64,000 nt of DNA. It comes from JBDIAG01 sp963835085 (GTDB taxonomy: Bacteria > Actinomycetota > Actinomycetes > Actinomycetales > CAWJMD01). Under the pieces are notes generated by a model that was given only the letters and a program-made list of their open reading frames with translations, was not told where the DNA came from and did not search any database. The stretch's first letter is position 1, and every line of letters begins with the position of its first letter. Positions 35,647 through 43,372 of this stretch are shown piece after piece. Location: contig CAWIED010000001.1 of assembly GCA_963835085.1 (NCBI GenBank), positions 3,348,001 through 3,412,000 of the forward strand, given 5' to 3'. Both the position numbers and the translations under genes were made by a program.

Positions 35647-36872
35647 GCCTTGCCCCCTGCGAGGTCGGAGTCGGCCGCTGCGTCAGCGGGGTCTGTGAGG
35701 TTGACGGTGGCGCCGCCCTGACGCGCCGACGCGGCGACGGCAGCCAGCACCTCCATGTTGTGCACGCCCTCGTCGAACGTGGCACACGGCGGAAGGGCCT
35801 TGGCCGGATCGGTGCCCACCACCTCGTCGAGGAAGGCCCGTGCCTGGTAAATGAAGGCGTCATTCTGACCGAAACCCACCCCGGCTGCATCCATCGCCAG
35901 ACCGGCTGAAATATAAGGGTGTTCGGCCCCGAGAAGCACTCGACGAAAGCCCTGCTGCGACGTGGGGCCTTCGGCCAGCATCAGCTCGATCTCGGCCGGG
36001 CGGGCCTGATCGAAGCGCGCTGCCCCGTTCTCGCAGTAGATCTCGACCATCAAGCCATTGGGGTGACCAGCTGCAACCCGGGAACACTCCAGCGTGCCGG
36101 CGCTGACGCCGAACGAGGCGTTCAAGGTCGCGTAGTCGTCGTTGCCCACCGGGGCATAGGTGTCGCTCACCGCTGCGTGATCGTGGCCCATCACCGCGCC
36201 CAGCGGCAGCGGGCGCTCGCCGATCACCGTGGCGAACCGACCGCCGCTGACGGCGGTGATGTCACCGCAGAGGAATTCCGCGAGGTACGTGAGATGGCTG
36301 CCGACATCGGCCAGCGCCCCCGAGCCCGGCTCGCCCTCGTAGCGCCAGCTCATCGGCGCTTTCGGGTTGTGGCCGTAGTCGGTGAGGTAACGACCGCAGA
36401 AGTGCAGCACCTTGCCCAAGGTGCCGTCCTGCACCAGCTGGCGTAGGTAGGCCAGGCCGGGCGCGCGGCGGAAGGTGAAGCCGATCCGGGCAAGCGACGA
36501 CGCCTCCCGGGCGAGGGCGGCCATGGTGCGCGCGTCGTCGAGGGTGTCGCTCAATGGCTTCTCGCACAACACGTGCTTGCCCGCCTCGAGCAGCCCCTTG
36601 ACGGCCTCGAGGTGCAGCGAGTTGGCGATCACCACGCTGACGACGTCGATGTCCTTGGCTTCGGCGATCGCCTGCCACGACGAGTCGTAGCGCTCATAGC
36701 CGAAGCGATCGGCGGCCAGTTGGCCGAACTTGGGGTTGACGTCGGCGATCGAGACCAGCCGCACCGGGGGCAGCGTGGGGTCGAACACGGCCGTGGCGGC
36801 ACGGTAGGCCGCTGCGTGCGCCTTGCCCGCCATGCCGGCACCGATCACTGCCACTCCGACACTTGCGGACAT
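35643..36872 (-). CDS. Gfo/Idh/MocA-family NAD(P)-dependent oxidoreductase
   Basis: A 409-residue sugar or inositol dehydrogenase. The Rossmann domain opens VGVAVIGAGMAGKAHAAAYR and contains the EKP motif in HVLCEKPLSDTL. The C-terminal beta-sheet domain has GSGALADVGSHLTYLAEFL, with the catalytic D...H pair. Start at MSASVGV because AAGGAG lies six bases upstream. It is the first gene of a two-gene operon with the isomerase. Two tandem LacI-type palindromes lie 30-57 bp upstream, and the divergent lacI gene probably controls it. Confidence 0.88.
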   Translation of the reverse strand: MSASVGVAVIGAGMAGKAHAAAYRAATAVFDPTLPPVRLVSIADVNPKFGQLAADRFGYERYDSSWQAIAEAKDIDVVSVVIANSLHLEAVKGLLEAGKHVLCEKPLSDTLDDARTMAALAREASSLARIGFTFRRAPGLAYLRQLVQDGTLGKVLHFCGRYLTDYGHNPKAPMSWRYEGEPGSGALADVGSHLTYLAEFLCGDITAVSGGRFATVIGERPLPLGAVMGHDHAAVSDTYAPVGNDDYATLNASFGVSAGTLECSRVAAGHPNGLMVEIYCENGAARFDQARPAEIELMLAEGPTSQQGFRRVLLGAEHPYISAGLAMDAAGVGFGQNDAFIYQARAFLDEVVGTDPAKALPPCATFDEGVHNMEVLAAVAASARQGGATVNLTDPADAAADSDLAGGKA

Positions 36873-36901
36873 GGCAACTCCTTCTGAGATCAGCAAAACT
36901 T

Positions 36902-36929
36902 TGGAGCGCTCCATTTTTGGAGCGCTCCA
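36902..36929. promoter_or_regulatory. Double LacI-family operator
   Basis: Two perfect 12-bp palindromes TGGAGCGCTCCA occupy 36902-36913 and 36918-36929, centre to centre 16 bp. The central CG palindrome is typical of LacI/GalR operators. They lie just upstream of the Gfo/Idh/MocA gene and about 130 bp from the divergent lacI start. Confidence 0.88.
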
Positions 36930-37060
36930 CTACGGTAGGAGTAATGACTTTGTCATGTCAAGGATCTTCTGCCGCGACGTGGATGCCGAGCAGCAGGGTG
37001 ACCGCCAGGGTTCGCTCGACAGGCCAGAATTGGCTGAGACGCCAACGGAGAGGGGCAACT

Positions 37061-38083
37061 ATGGGACGGCTGGATGCCCGCGCCGGCGTCACCATCTACG
37101 ACGTCGCGGCCCGCGCCGGCGTGTCGAAATCTCTCGTGTCGCTGGTGCTTCAGGGCTCTCCGCGGGTCAGCGAGAAGCGCCGCGTCGCCGTCCTCGCCGC
37201 GATCGACGAACTCGGCTATCGGCCCAACCAGGCTGCAGCCACCCTCGCTGGCAATCGCAGCAAGACCATCGGCGTGGTGATCGACGACTTTCGGAACCTG
37301 TGGTTCGTCGACCTGTTGCAGGGCCTGCGCAGTGTGCTCGACGAACCCGGCTTTCACGTGAGCGTGGCCGACCTCGACCTCAACTCGCATCTGGGCGTCA
37401 GCCCGATCGACGGGTTCCTGGCCGCCCGGGTCGACGGGCTGGTGCTGGCGGCCGAGCCCCGGGCGTTGCCCGAGCATTCGATGGACGCCCACCGGGTGCC
37501 GATCGTGACCGCCGGTTCGCATCAGCAGGCGGTGCCGGGAGCAGACTCGGTGGCCGACGACGACGCCGCCGGATCGCGATTGGCCGTTGGGCATCTAGTC
37601 GGGCTCGGTCACACCAAGATCGCCCACCTGAGCGGGGCCGGGGCGGCCGCCGGGCTTCGGGCGCGCTCGTACCTGTCGGCGATGGCCGCGTTGTCGTTGC
37701 CGGCACGATTGATCAATCGACCCGAGTCCACCACCGAAGAGGCCGGCTACCGCGGTTGCGTCGACCTGTTGCACCGCTATCCCGACACCACCGCCGTCTT
37801 CGCCGCCAACGACACGATGGCGCTGGGGGCGCTGGCCGCCCTGCGCGAACGCGGCCTGCGGGTGCCGCACGACATCTCCCTCGTCGGCTACGACAACTCG
37901 CCGCTGGCCCAATCGCGCTACCTGGCGTTGACCTCGGTCGATGCCCGCAGCCTCGAGGTCGGCTCCGCCGCGGGCCGGGCGCTGCTCACCCGGATGGAAC
38001 GGCCCGACACGCCCGTCAGCCGTCACCTGATAGTGCCCGCCCTCATCCGGCGCGCTTCGACGGCCCCTTTAGTCGGCGGGTGA
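37061..38083 (+). CDS. LacI-family transcriptional regulator
   Basis: A 340-residue repressor. Residues 10-60 are the LacI HTH and hinge (VTIYDVAARAGVSKSLVSLVLQGSPRVSEKRRVAVLAAIDELGYRPNQAAATLAG), followed by a periplasmic-binding-protein-like sensor domain (KTIGVVIDDFRNLWFVDLLQG; AVFAANDTMALGALAALRERGLRVP; SLVGYDNSPLAQSRYLALTSVD). It probably binds the double TGGAGCGCTCCA operator and is released by a sugar. ATG start preceded by GGAGAGGGG. An upstream extension of the frame has no domain support. Confidence 0.92.
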   Translation: MGRLDARAGVTIYDVAARAGVSKSLVSLVLQGSPRVSEKRRVAVLAAIDELGYRPNQAAATLAGNRSKTIGVVIDDFRNLWFVDLLQGLRSVLDEPGFHVSVADLDLNSHLGVSPIDGFLAARVDGLVLAAEPRALPEHSMDAHRVPIVTAGSHQQAVPGADSVADDDAAGSRLAVGHLVGLGHTKIAHLSGAGAAAGLRARSYLSAMAALSLPARLINRPESTTEEAGYRGCVDLLHRYPDTTAVFAANDTMALGALAALRERGLRVPHDISLVGYDNSPLAQSRYLALTSVDARSLEVGSAAGRALLTRMERPDTPVSRHLIVPALIRRASTAPLVGG

Positions 38084-38194
38084 CGTCCCGCTGCGCCCGG
38101 CCGATCCGGTGTCGCTCAGGAGGCCCGCCGCATGGGGCACCGCCCGGGGCCGCTCGTCAAGAGCCTGAGGTCCACCGCGACCGGGCAAGCAGTT

Positions 38195-38641
38195 ATGTCC
38201 GGCTATCGTGAACCGGTGGCAGCTGAATCAGCACCCTGGTCCGAATTAGCCCGTTGCTATGTCGGCGAGGCCGACTTCGTCGCACTGACGACCTATCGCC
38301 GTTCGGGCCAACCTGTGACCACCACTGTGTGGGTGGCAGAACGTGGCGACGACCTGGTGATCTGGACACCCGCGGACTCGCACAAGGTGACCCGGCTTGG
38401 CCGTGACCCGCGGATCAGCCTGCGACGCTGTTCACGACGCGGCAGCATCCAACGTGGCGCTCCGCTGCTGGTCGGTACTGCCAGTGTGGAGCGCGACCCG
38501 CAGCTTGTGACCCGCACGGGGAAGGCCATCCGCGACAAGTACGGCCTCCAGTTCGGCCTGGTCACGACCATTGAGCGATTGGCGCGTCGCGGGGTGCCGT
38601 CGCCGCGGGTGAGCCTGCGGCTGACCCTCGAACAGCCCTGA
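38195..38641 (+). CDS. PPOX-class F420/FMN-dependent oxidoreductase-like protein
   Basis: A 148-residue split-barrel flavin-fold protein. It contains YVGEADFVALTTYRRSGQPVTTTVWVAERGDDLVIWTPADSHKVTRLGRDPRISL, typical of actinobacterial PPOX-class proteins that bind F420 or FMN. Activity unknown. Start either the ATG at 38195 or the GTG seven codons later; neither has a strong ribosome site. The next gene converges. Confidence 0.78.
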   Translation: MSGYREPVAAESAPWSELARCYVGEADFVALTTYRRSGQPVTTTVWVAERGDDLVIWTPADSHKVTRLGRDPRISLRRCSRRGSIQRGAPLLVGTASVERDPQLVTRTGKAIRDKYGLQFGLVTTIERLARRGVPSPRVSLRLTLEQP

Positions 38642-38709
38642 CTCGTCGAACGGCCTTGGCCGGCGGGGCGCGCAGGCGGGAAAGCGACGCCGAGCTGAGA
38701 TCGGTGCGA

Positions 38710-39594
38710 TCAGCGGGTGGGATGGGTCTGCTCGAACTGAGCAGACAGCCGCCCCAGGCCGGCGACGCCACCAGTCAGCAGCAACAAACCCGTGGTCTCG
38801 CCGATCAGCCGCAGCGGGGTGGTGCCCAGCCGCTCCCCGTACACGACCACTCCGGCCACCAGACTGAACAGGGGATCGAGCGAGGCGATGACGGGCAGGC
38901 TGCGGGTCAAGGGCCCGGCGGCAAAGGCCAGCTGAGCGAGCACCATGGCCAGCAACCCGCAGGCCACCAGGGCCCAGAGCTGCCAGGCCAGCACGAGGTC
39001 CGTCAGGCCACGCAGGTCGACGATGCGGGTGCACGTCTTGATGAGAGAGGCCGTCACGGCGTAGAGCACCGCCACCGCCACCGCATACAGCGACGCCCGA
39101 CGTCGGCCGCCGACGCGATGCCCGGCGATCACCGCACCGATCACAGTGATCGCGGCCAGCCCCCCGAGAGCGATCGCCTGACCGCGCGAGCCCACTGCGG
39201 CCTCCCCCTTGGCCCCGAACGCATTGGAGGCGAACAGGAAGAGCACGAGCCCGCTGATCAGCACGGCCGACCATGCGATCTCCGAAACGGGTACCCGTCT
39301 GCGCCCTGCGACGTGGCTGCCGATCAACGAGATCACGAGGCTGACGGTCAACACCGGCTGCACCACGGACAGCTCGCCGTAGCGCAGCGCCAACACCTGT
39401 AGCGTGACGCCCGCGCCGTCGAACGCCAGCCCGGCCAGCCAGAGCGGGCTGCCGACCATCGACGCCATCACGGCCAGGGCGCGACCGCGTCGGCTCCGGC
39501 TGTGCCGCATCTTGCCGGCGCTGAGATGTTTGACGACCGACGACATGGCTGAGCAGGTGGCTGATGCGAAGGCGATCAGCACGACAGTCAGCAT
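38710..39594 (-). CDS. DMT-superfamily (EamA-like) transporter
   Basis: A 294-residue membrane protein with about nine to ten helices in two related halves, as in DMT exporters. Representative helices are WLAGLAFDGAGVTLQVLALRYGELSVVQPVLTVSLVISLIG and SLPVIASLDPLFSLVAGVVVYGERL. Such DMT proteins export metabolites or drugs; actinobacterial members of this group are uncharacterised. Start at MLTVVLIAFA; longer upstream frames lack a helix pattern. Confidence 0.78.
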   Translation of the reverse strand: MLTVVLIAFASATCSAMSSVVKHLSAGKMRHSRSRRGRALAVMASMVGSPLWLAGLAFDGAGVTLQVLALRYGELSVVQPVLTVSLVISLIGSHVAGRRRVPVSEIAWSAVLISGLVLFLFASNAFGAKGEAAVGSRGQAIALGGLAAITVIGAVIAGHRVGGRRRASLYAVAVAVLYAVTASLIKTCTRIVDLRGLTDLVLAWQLWALVACGLLAMVLAQLAFAAGPLTRSLPVIASLDPLFSLVAGVVVYGERLGTTPLRLIGETTGLLLLTGGVAGLGRLSAQFEQTHPTR

Positions 39595-39795
39595 GTAGGC
39601 AACCTCTCGCCCCGAACACTTGGCAACAGTCATGCTGTCATGCCCGGTCTGAAATGCCAGCCAAACTCCGAGGCCCGACCATCCCCCTGCCCGGCCAAAC
39701 TCCGGCAGCCTCGCGCGTCGGAGCCCGCCGGTACGGGGATCGCTGGTTAGCATCGCCTGACGACGGGTGTACGCGGCAGCAGGTCAGGAGCCCTC

Positions 39796-40614
39796 ATGAC
39801 ACGGGTTACACACACCACCTCACAGGTCACACCGGAGCAGGCCCGCAAGTGGCTCGCGGCCAACGTGGCCAACCGCACCGTGCGACCCGCCCGAGTGCGC
39901 GAATACGCCACGGCCATGAAAGAGGGCCGCTGGCTCTACACGGCCGACCCGATCCGTTTCGATGAGGACGGTCGGCTGATCGACGGCCAGCACCGCCTGC
40001 TTGCACTGGTCAAGGCCGACTGCCCCGTGGAGCTGCACGTCGTGCGCGGCCTCTCCCGGCAGGCCCAGGACGCCGTCGACACCGGCGCCTCGCGCACCGC
40101 GTCCGATGCGCTCAAGGTGCGCGGCTTCAAGCACGGCCCGCAGCTGGCGGCCACGGTGCCGATCGTCAACTGGCTGCTCAAGGACGGTGGCTTCGCTGCC
40201 AGCTACTCCCGCGACGACGTGGTCTATTGGGTAGGCGTTCACGCCGGGCTCGACGAGATCGTGGCCGCGGCCCACCGCAACCGCAATCTGCTGCCGTGCC
40301 AGCTTCCGCCGTATGCGGCGGCCCACTATGCCGCCCGGGTGCGCGCCGACGACCCGGCTGCGCCCGAGGTGTTCTTCGTCGAGCAGCTCGTGGAGACGAT
40401 CGGGCTGACATCGGGGTCTCCTGCGCTGGCCACCCGCCGCTACCTGCTGGGTCAGCGCGAGGACAAGCGCGCGGCCTCGAAGGCGGCCAAGGCCGAGACC
40501 GTGCTCGCCCTGCTGGCCGGCTATCGGGAGTTCCGCGCCGGCAACTCGCTGTACACGATGCGGCCGCCGCGCGGTGGCTGGCCCGTGGAAGAGACCGTCT
40601 TCATCGCCAGCTGA
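39796..40614 (+). CDS. ParB/sulfiredoxin-fold protein, orphan
   Basis: A 272-residue protein. The N-terminal ~110 residues resemble a ParB-like nuclease/NTPase fold: VTPEQARKWLAANVANRTVRPARVREYATAMKEGRWLYTADPIRFDEDGRLIDGQHRLLALV, where DGQHRL is the conserved core. The rest is helical and unlike ParB DNA-binding domains. Proteins of this type occur in phages and integrative elements of actinobacteria. There is no parA neighbour, so it is unlikely to segregate a chromosome or plasmid here. AGGAG lies seven bases before the ATG. It could be a phage remnant or a stand-alone regulator. Confidence 0.7.
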   Translation: MTRVTHTTSQVTPEQARKWLAANVANRTVRPARVREYATAMKEGRWLYTADPIRFDEDGRLIDGQHRLLALVKADCPVELHVVRGLSRQAQDAVDTGASRTASDALKVRGFKHGPQLAATVPIVNWLLKDGGFAASYSRDDVVYWVGVHAGLDEIVAAAHRNRNLLPCQLPPYAAAHYAARVRADDPAAPEVFFVEQLVETIGLTSGSPALATRRYLLGQREDKRAASKAAKAETVLALLAGYREFRAGNSLYTMRPPRGGWPVEETVFIAS

Positions 40615-40807
40615 GATCGGTTGGTATCTGCTCACTCTGCATCCGCTCGATGCGATCACGCGCAACCTTCGAATGATCTGCCTGCGTACAGCCGGCCCGG
40701 TGCAGCACTTCTGGAGCGATGGTGCCGGGTGGCACGATGGAGTCGGGGTCGGAGCCGCCTGAGCCTGTGCCGAGGTCGACGATGACCGGGTCCCCGGTGA
40801 GAGGCAC

Positions 40808-41188
40808 ATGAACGACAACCGCTTTACCGACGACCTGCCCGACGAGGTGCGTCTGCGTGTCGGGCAGGTCGTACGGCTACCGCTGGTCGGCGCCGGTGGC
40901 GCCGGGAACCGGTGGCGGATCGAGCCGCCCGGCCCCGGCTACGCGGTGCCGGATCGCCTGCCCTGCGCCTGGACGCGGGTCGAGATCACCCCTGCTGCTC
41001 AACCGGCCGAACCCGGTGGTGGACCGCCCCCGACCACGAGCCAGGCCGGTGAATTCCTTGTGCTCGAGGGAGTTTCACCCGGCGAGTTAACGGTGCTGCT
41101 GCACCTCGGCCGGGTCTGGACACCGGATCAACCGCTGGCCACGCATACCGTGCTCGTTCGCGTCACGGCGGCAGAACGTGAGAGCTGA
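40808..41188 (+). CDS. Small beta-rich protein, possibly chagasin/I42-like
   Basis: A 126-residue protein with no signal peptide. DEVRLRVGQVVRLPLVG at the start, GEFLVLEGVSPGELTVLLHLGRVWTPDQ and THTVLVRV near the end follow the strand order of the chagasin (I42) cysteine-peptidase inhibitor fold, although the defining NPTTGY loop is not recognisable. I therefore give only a tentative fold assignment. The gene is alone; 193 bp before it contain no other convincing gene. Confidence 0.5.
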   Translation: MNDNRFTDDLPDEVRLRVGQVVRLPLVGAGGAGNRWRIEPPGPGYAVPDRLPCAWTRVEITPAAQPAEPGGGPPPTTSQAGEFLVLEGVSPGELTVLLHLGRVWTPDQPLATHTVLVRVTAAERES

Positions 41189-41386
41189 CTGTGCACAATC
41201 CTGAGCGCACAGGGGCGAATTCTCAGTCACGCCCTTGCCAGGAGGAAGTGAGCGGCGTACACAATACTTTGGTTAGACGGCCGTAAAACCCTCGTGGCCC
41301 GACGGTCGCCGGGACCGCGACGCAGTCACCGACTACGTCCACGTTCTACTGCTCGTGTGCCAGACGCACGACTGAGGAGGCAGGGC

Positions 41387-41689
41387 ATGACAGCCATTCT
41401 GCGGATCTCTCGCGACGACAGTGTCGCCCAGGTGGTCACCGGACGAATCGTCCGCCTCGATGGGCGTTCCATCGGGACGATGGGGCCCGAGCCGGTCTCC
41501 GAGTTCGAGATCGAGTCTGGATACCACGTTGCGAACTTGCGTGACTGGCCGTTCGAAGGGCAGTTCGTGAGGTTTCGGGTTCGCGACGGCGAAATGGTCG
41601 GCCTCTATGTTCGCGCTGGGCACCCCGACGTCGTCGGCGCCGTGCTGGGTCGCGACTTCGACATCGACACCCAGGAGGTAGCGCGCTAG
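41387..41689 (+). CDS. Hypothetical protein, 100 residues
   Basis: Unrecognised. A small soluble protein of alternating strands (ILRISRDDSVAQVVTGRIVRLDG, EFEIESGYHVANLRDWPFEGQFVRFRVRDGE), with a Gly-rich acidic end. A strong GAGGAGG site seven bases before the ATG and a perfect terminator after the stop mark it as a genuine gene with its own transcript. No neighbour gives a hint of function. Confidence 0.7.
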   Translation: MTAILRISRDDSVAQVVTGRIVRLDGRSIGTMGPEPVSEFEIESGYHVANLRDWPFEGQFVRFRVRDGEMVGLYVRAGHPDVVGAVLGRDFDIDTQEVAR

Positions 41690-41709
41690 CCGGACGCGTC
41701 ACCACCCAC

Positions 41710-41738
41710 GAACGGCCGGACGACAGTTCCGGCCGTTC
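41710..41738 (+). terminator. Intrinsic terminator after the 100-residue protein
   Basis: A perfect 11-bp stem, GAACGGCCGGA (41710-41720) and TCCGGCCGTTC (41728-41738), with a seven-base loop, 21 bp after the stop codon and followed by GGTATTGCTT. Confidence 0.85.
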
Positions 41739-41792
41739 GGTATTGCTTGTCAGTTGAGCTGGAGAAAGGCGCGCCCTCTTGGCCTGCCCTAC

Positions 41793-41829
41793 GGTGCCGA
41801 ACGCGGCATTCTGCACCGCGATTGGCACC
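41793..41829. repeat. Isolated degenerate hairpin of the GGTGCC type
   Basis: GGTGCCGAACGCGG and CCGCGATTGGCACC face each other across a short loop, with the same arms as the 73-bp array units but diverged. It stands alone in a 262-bp gap between converging genes. Confidence 0.65.
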
Positions 41830-41951
41830 AACCGAGCCCGTCACTCCCCGCATCGGCCCACTCGACCATGCCAAACAGGGCGTATTCCACACGCTTGACC
41901 ACCAGCCACGCGCGGCTGACGCCAGGCCAGCAGAATCCGAGCGCGCTGGGA

Positions 41952-42890
41952 TCAGTCGGAGCGGTTGGGCTCGGCCGGGATGGCACCGAGATCGAAGGGG
42001 GTGCGCTGGTACACGCAATAGTTCAACCAATTGGCATAGAGCAGGAAAGCATGCGATCGCCAGGCGACGACCGGCTTTCGAGTGGGGTCGTCGTCGGGAA
42101 AATAGTGCTTGGGCAATGCCGTGTCGATGCCCCGGGCCCGGTCGCGCTCATACTCCGACTGCAGGGTGTCGCGTTCGTATTCGGGATGGCCGGTGACGAA
42201 GACCTGGCGTCCGTCGGTGCTGGCCGCCAGGTAGACGCCCGCCTCCTCGGAGACGGCCAGCAGCTGCAGGCCCTCGGCCGCTTCCACATCGGCGGCCCGC
42301 ACGTCGGTGTAGCGCGAGTGCGGCGCCGGGAAGGTCTCGTCGAACCCGCTGAGAATGCGCGAGCGCGGGTCGAGTACCTGATGCTCGAAGACGCCGAACA
42401 TCTTCTCCGGCAGCGTGTATTTGGTGACCCCGTAGTGGTGATACATGCCGGCCTGGGCGCCCCAGCAGACATGCAGCGTGGAGAACACGTGGTCCTCGCT
42501 CCAGTCCATCACCTGGCAGAGCTCCGGCCAGTAGTCGACCTCTTCGAACTCGAGCAGCTCCACCGGCGCGCCCGTGATGACCAGACCGTCGAACTTCTCG
42601 TCCCGAATGTCGTCGAAGGTCGCGTAGAACTCGTCGAGGTGCGCCGAGGACGTGTTGCGTGAGGTGTGCGAGTCCATGTGCAGCAACGTGATCTCGAGCT
42701 GCAGCGGCGTGTTGCCGAGCAGCCGCAGCAGGTGCGTCTCGGTGGCCACCTTGGTCGGCATCAGGTTCACGATCGCGATCCGGAGCGGACGGATGTCCTG
42801 CTGGCCGGCACGCTCCCGGCTCATGACGAAGACGTTCTCCGACTCCAGGACACTACGGGCCGGCAGATCGCGCGGAATGTTGACTGGCAC
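41952..42890 (-). CDS. metA: Homoserine O-acyltransferase, MetA family
   Basis: A 312-residue enzyme that acylates homoserine (succinyl- or acetyl-CoA) in methionine synthesis. Recognised by PLRIAIVNLMPTKVATETHLLRLLGNTPLQLE, the acyl-enzyme Cys in TLHVCWGAQAGMYHHYGV and the catalytic His/Glu in VFVTGHPEYERDTLQSEY. Acyl-CoA preference within MetA depends on a pocket residue that I cannot assign securely. GTG start (VPVNIPRDL) with GGAGCGAG upstream. The 482-bp gap upstream holds a family C palindrome. Confidence 0.93.
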   Translation of the reverse strand: MPVNIPRDLPARSVLESENVFVMSRERAGQQDIRPLRIAIVNLMPTKVATETHLLRLLGNTPLQLEITLLHMDSHTSRNTSSAHLDEFYATFDDIRDEKFDGLVITGAPVELLEFEEVDYWPELCQVMDWSEDHVFSTLHVCWGAQAGMYHHYGVTKYTLPEKMFGVFEHQVLDPRSRILSGFDETFPAPHSRYTDVRAADVEAAEGLQLLAVSEEAGVYLAASTDGRQVFVTGHPEYERDTLQSEYERDRARGIDTALPKHYFPDDDPTRKPVVAWRSHAFLLYANWLNYCVYQRTPFDLGAIPAEPNRSD

Positions 42891-43040
42891 CTCGCTCCTT
42901 CCGCTCCACACCACATCGAAACCTAGCCCGACCCACTCGATCGACGACCGTGCCCAGTGCGCGGGCGCGCGTGACTAGCATGCCGCAGCGCTCCCGCCGT
43001 CCTGGCGGCACACCCCTGACTCAGCCAGCACCTCCCCCGC

Positions 43041-43110
43041 CGAACTGTCACGTTCCTCAACAAACCGTCACCAATCTGGCGACAACTGGTCGAAGAACGT
43101 GACAGGTCGA
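43041..43110. repeat. Family C nested palindrome, copy 3 (opposite orientation)
   Basis: CGAACTGTCACGTTC at the left end and GAACGTGACAGGTCG at the right, with ACCGTCACCAATCTGGCGAC between. Relative to copies 1 and 2 the centre is reversed. It lies between two divergent genes; apart from it, the gap 42891-43372 shows nothing definite. Confidence 0.85.
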
Positions 43111-43372
43111 CGAGACGATTCGTGGCCGCGCCCCCCTCACGATCCGTCCGCAAAATGGCTGCGGCGCGCCCGGATGCGACGCGCGACGTTGGCCCAATCG
43201 ACTGGTCGGCCACGATCTGCTGGCGCGGAGAACATCCGAGCGGCCCAACTTCATTGCGCCGATCGGTGACGCCCATATCGTCACGGGCACGGAAACGACT
43301 GATTAATGGACGCAACGGCTGATCTGCGCACCCTCCCATCAAGCCCGGCCGACACGCCGACGATCTTGAGAT

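Noticed and set aside
39796..40614. Chromosome or plasmid partition locus
   Set aside because: There is no parA and no parS-like 16-bp palindromes around the ParB-like gene.
40601..40807. 68-residue minus-strand frame before the I42-like gene
   Set aside because: Composition and lack of a ribosome site make it a chance frame in a 193-bp gap.
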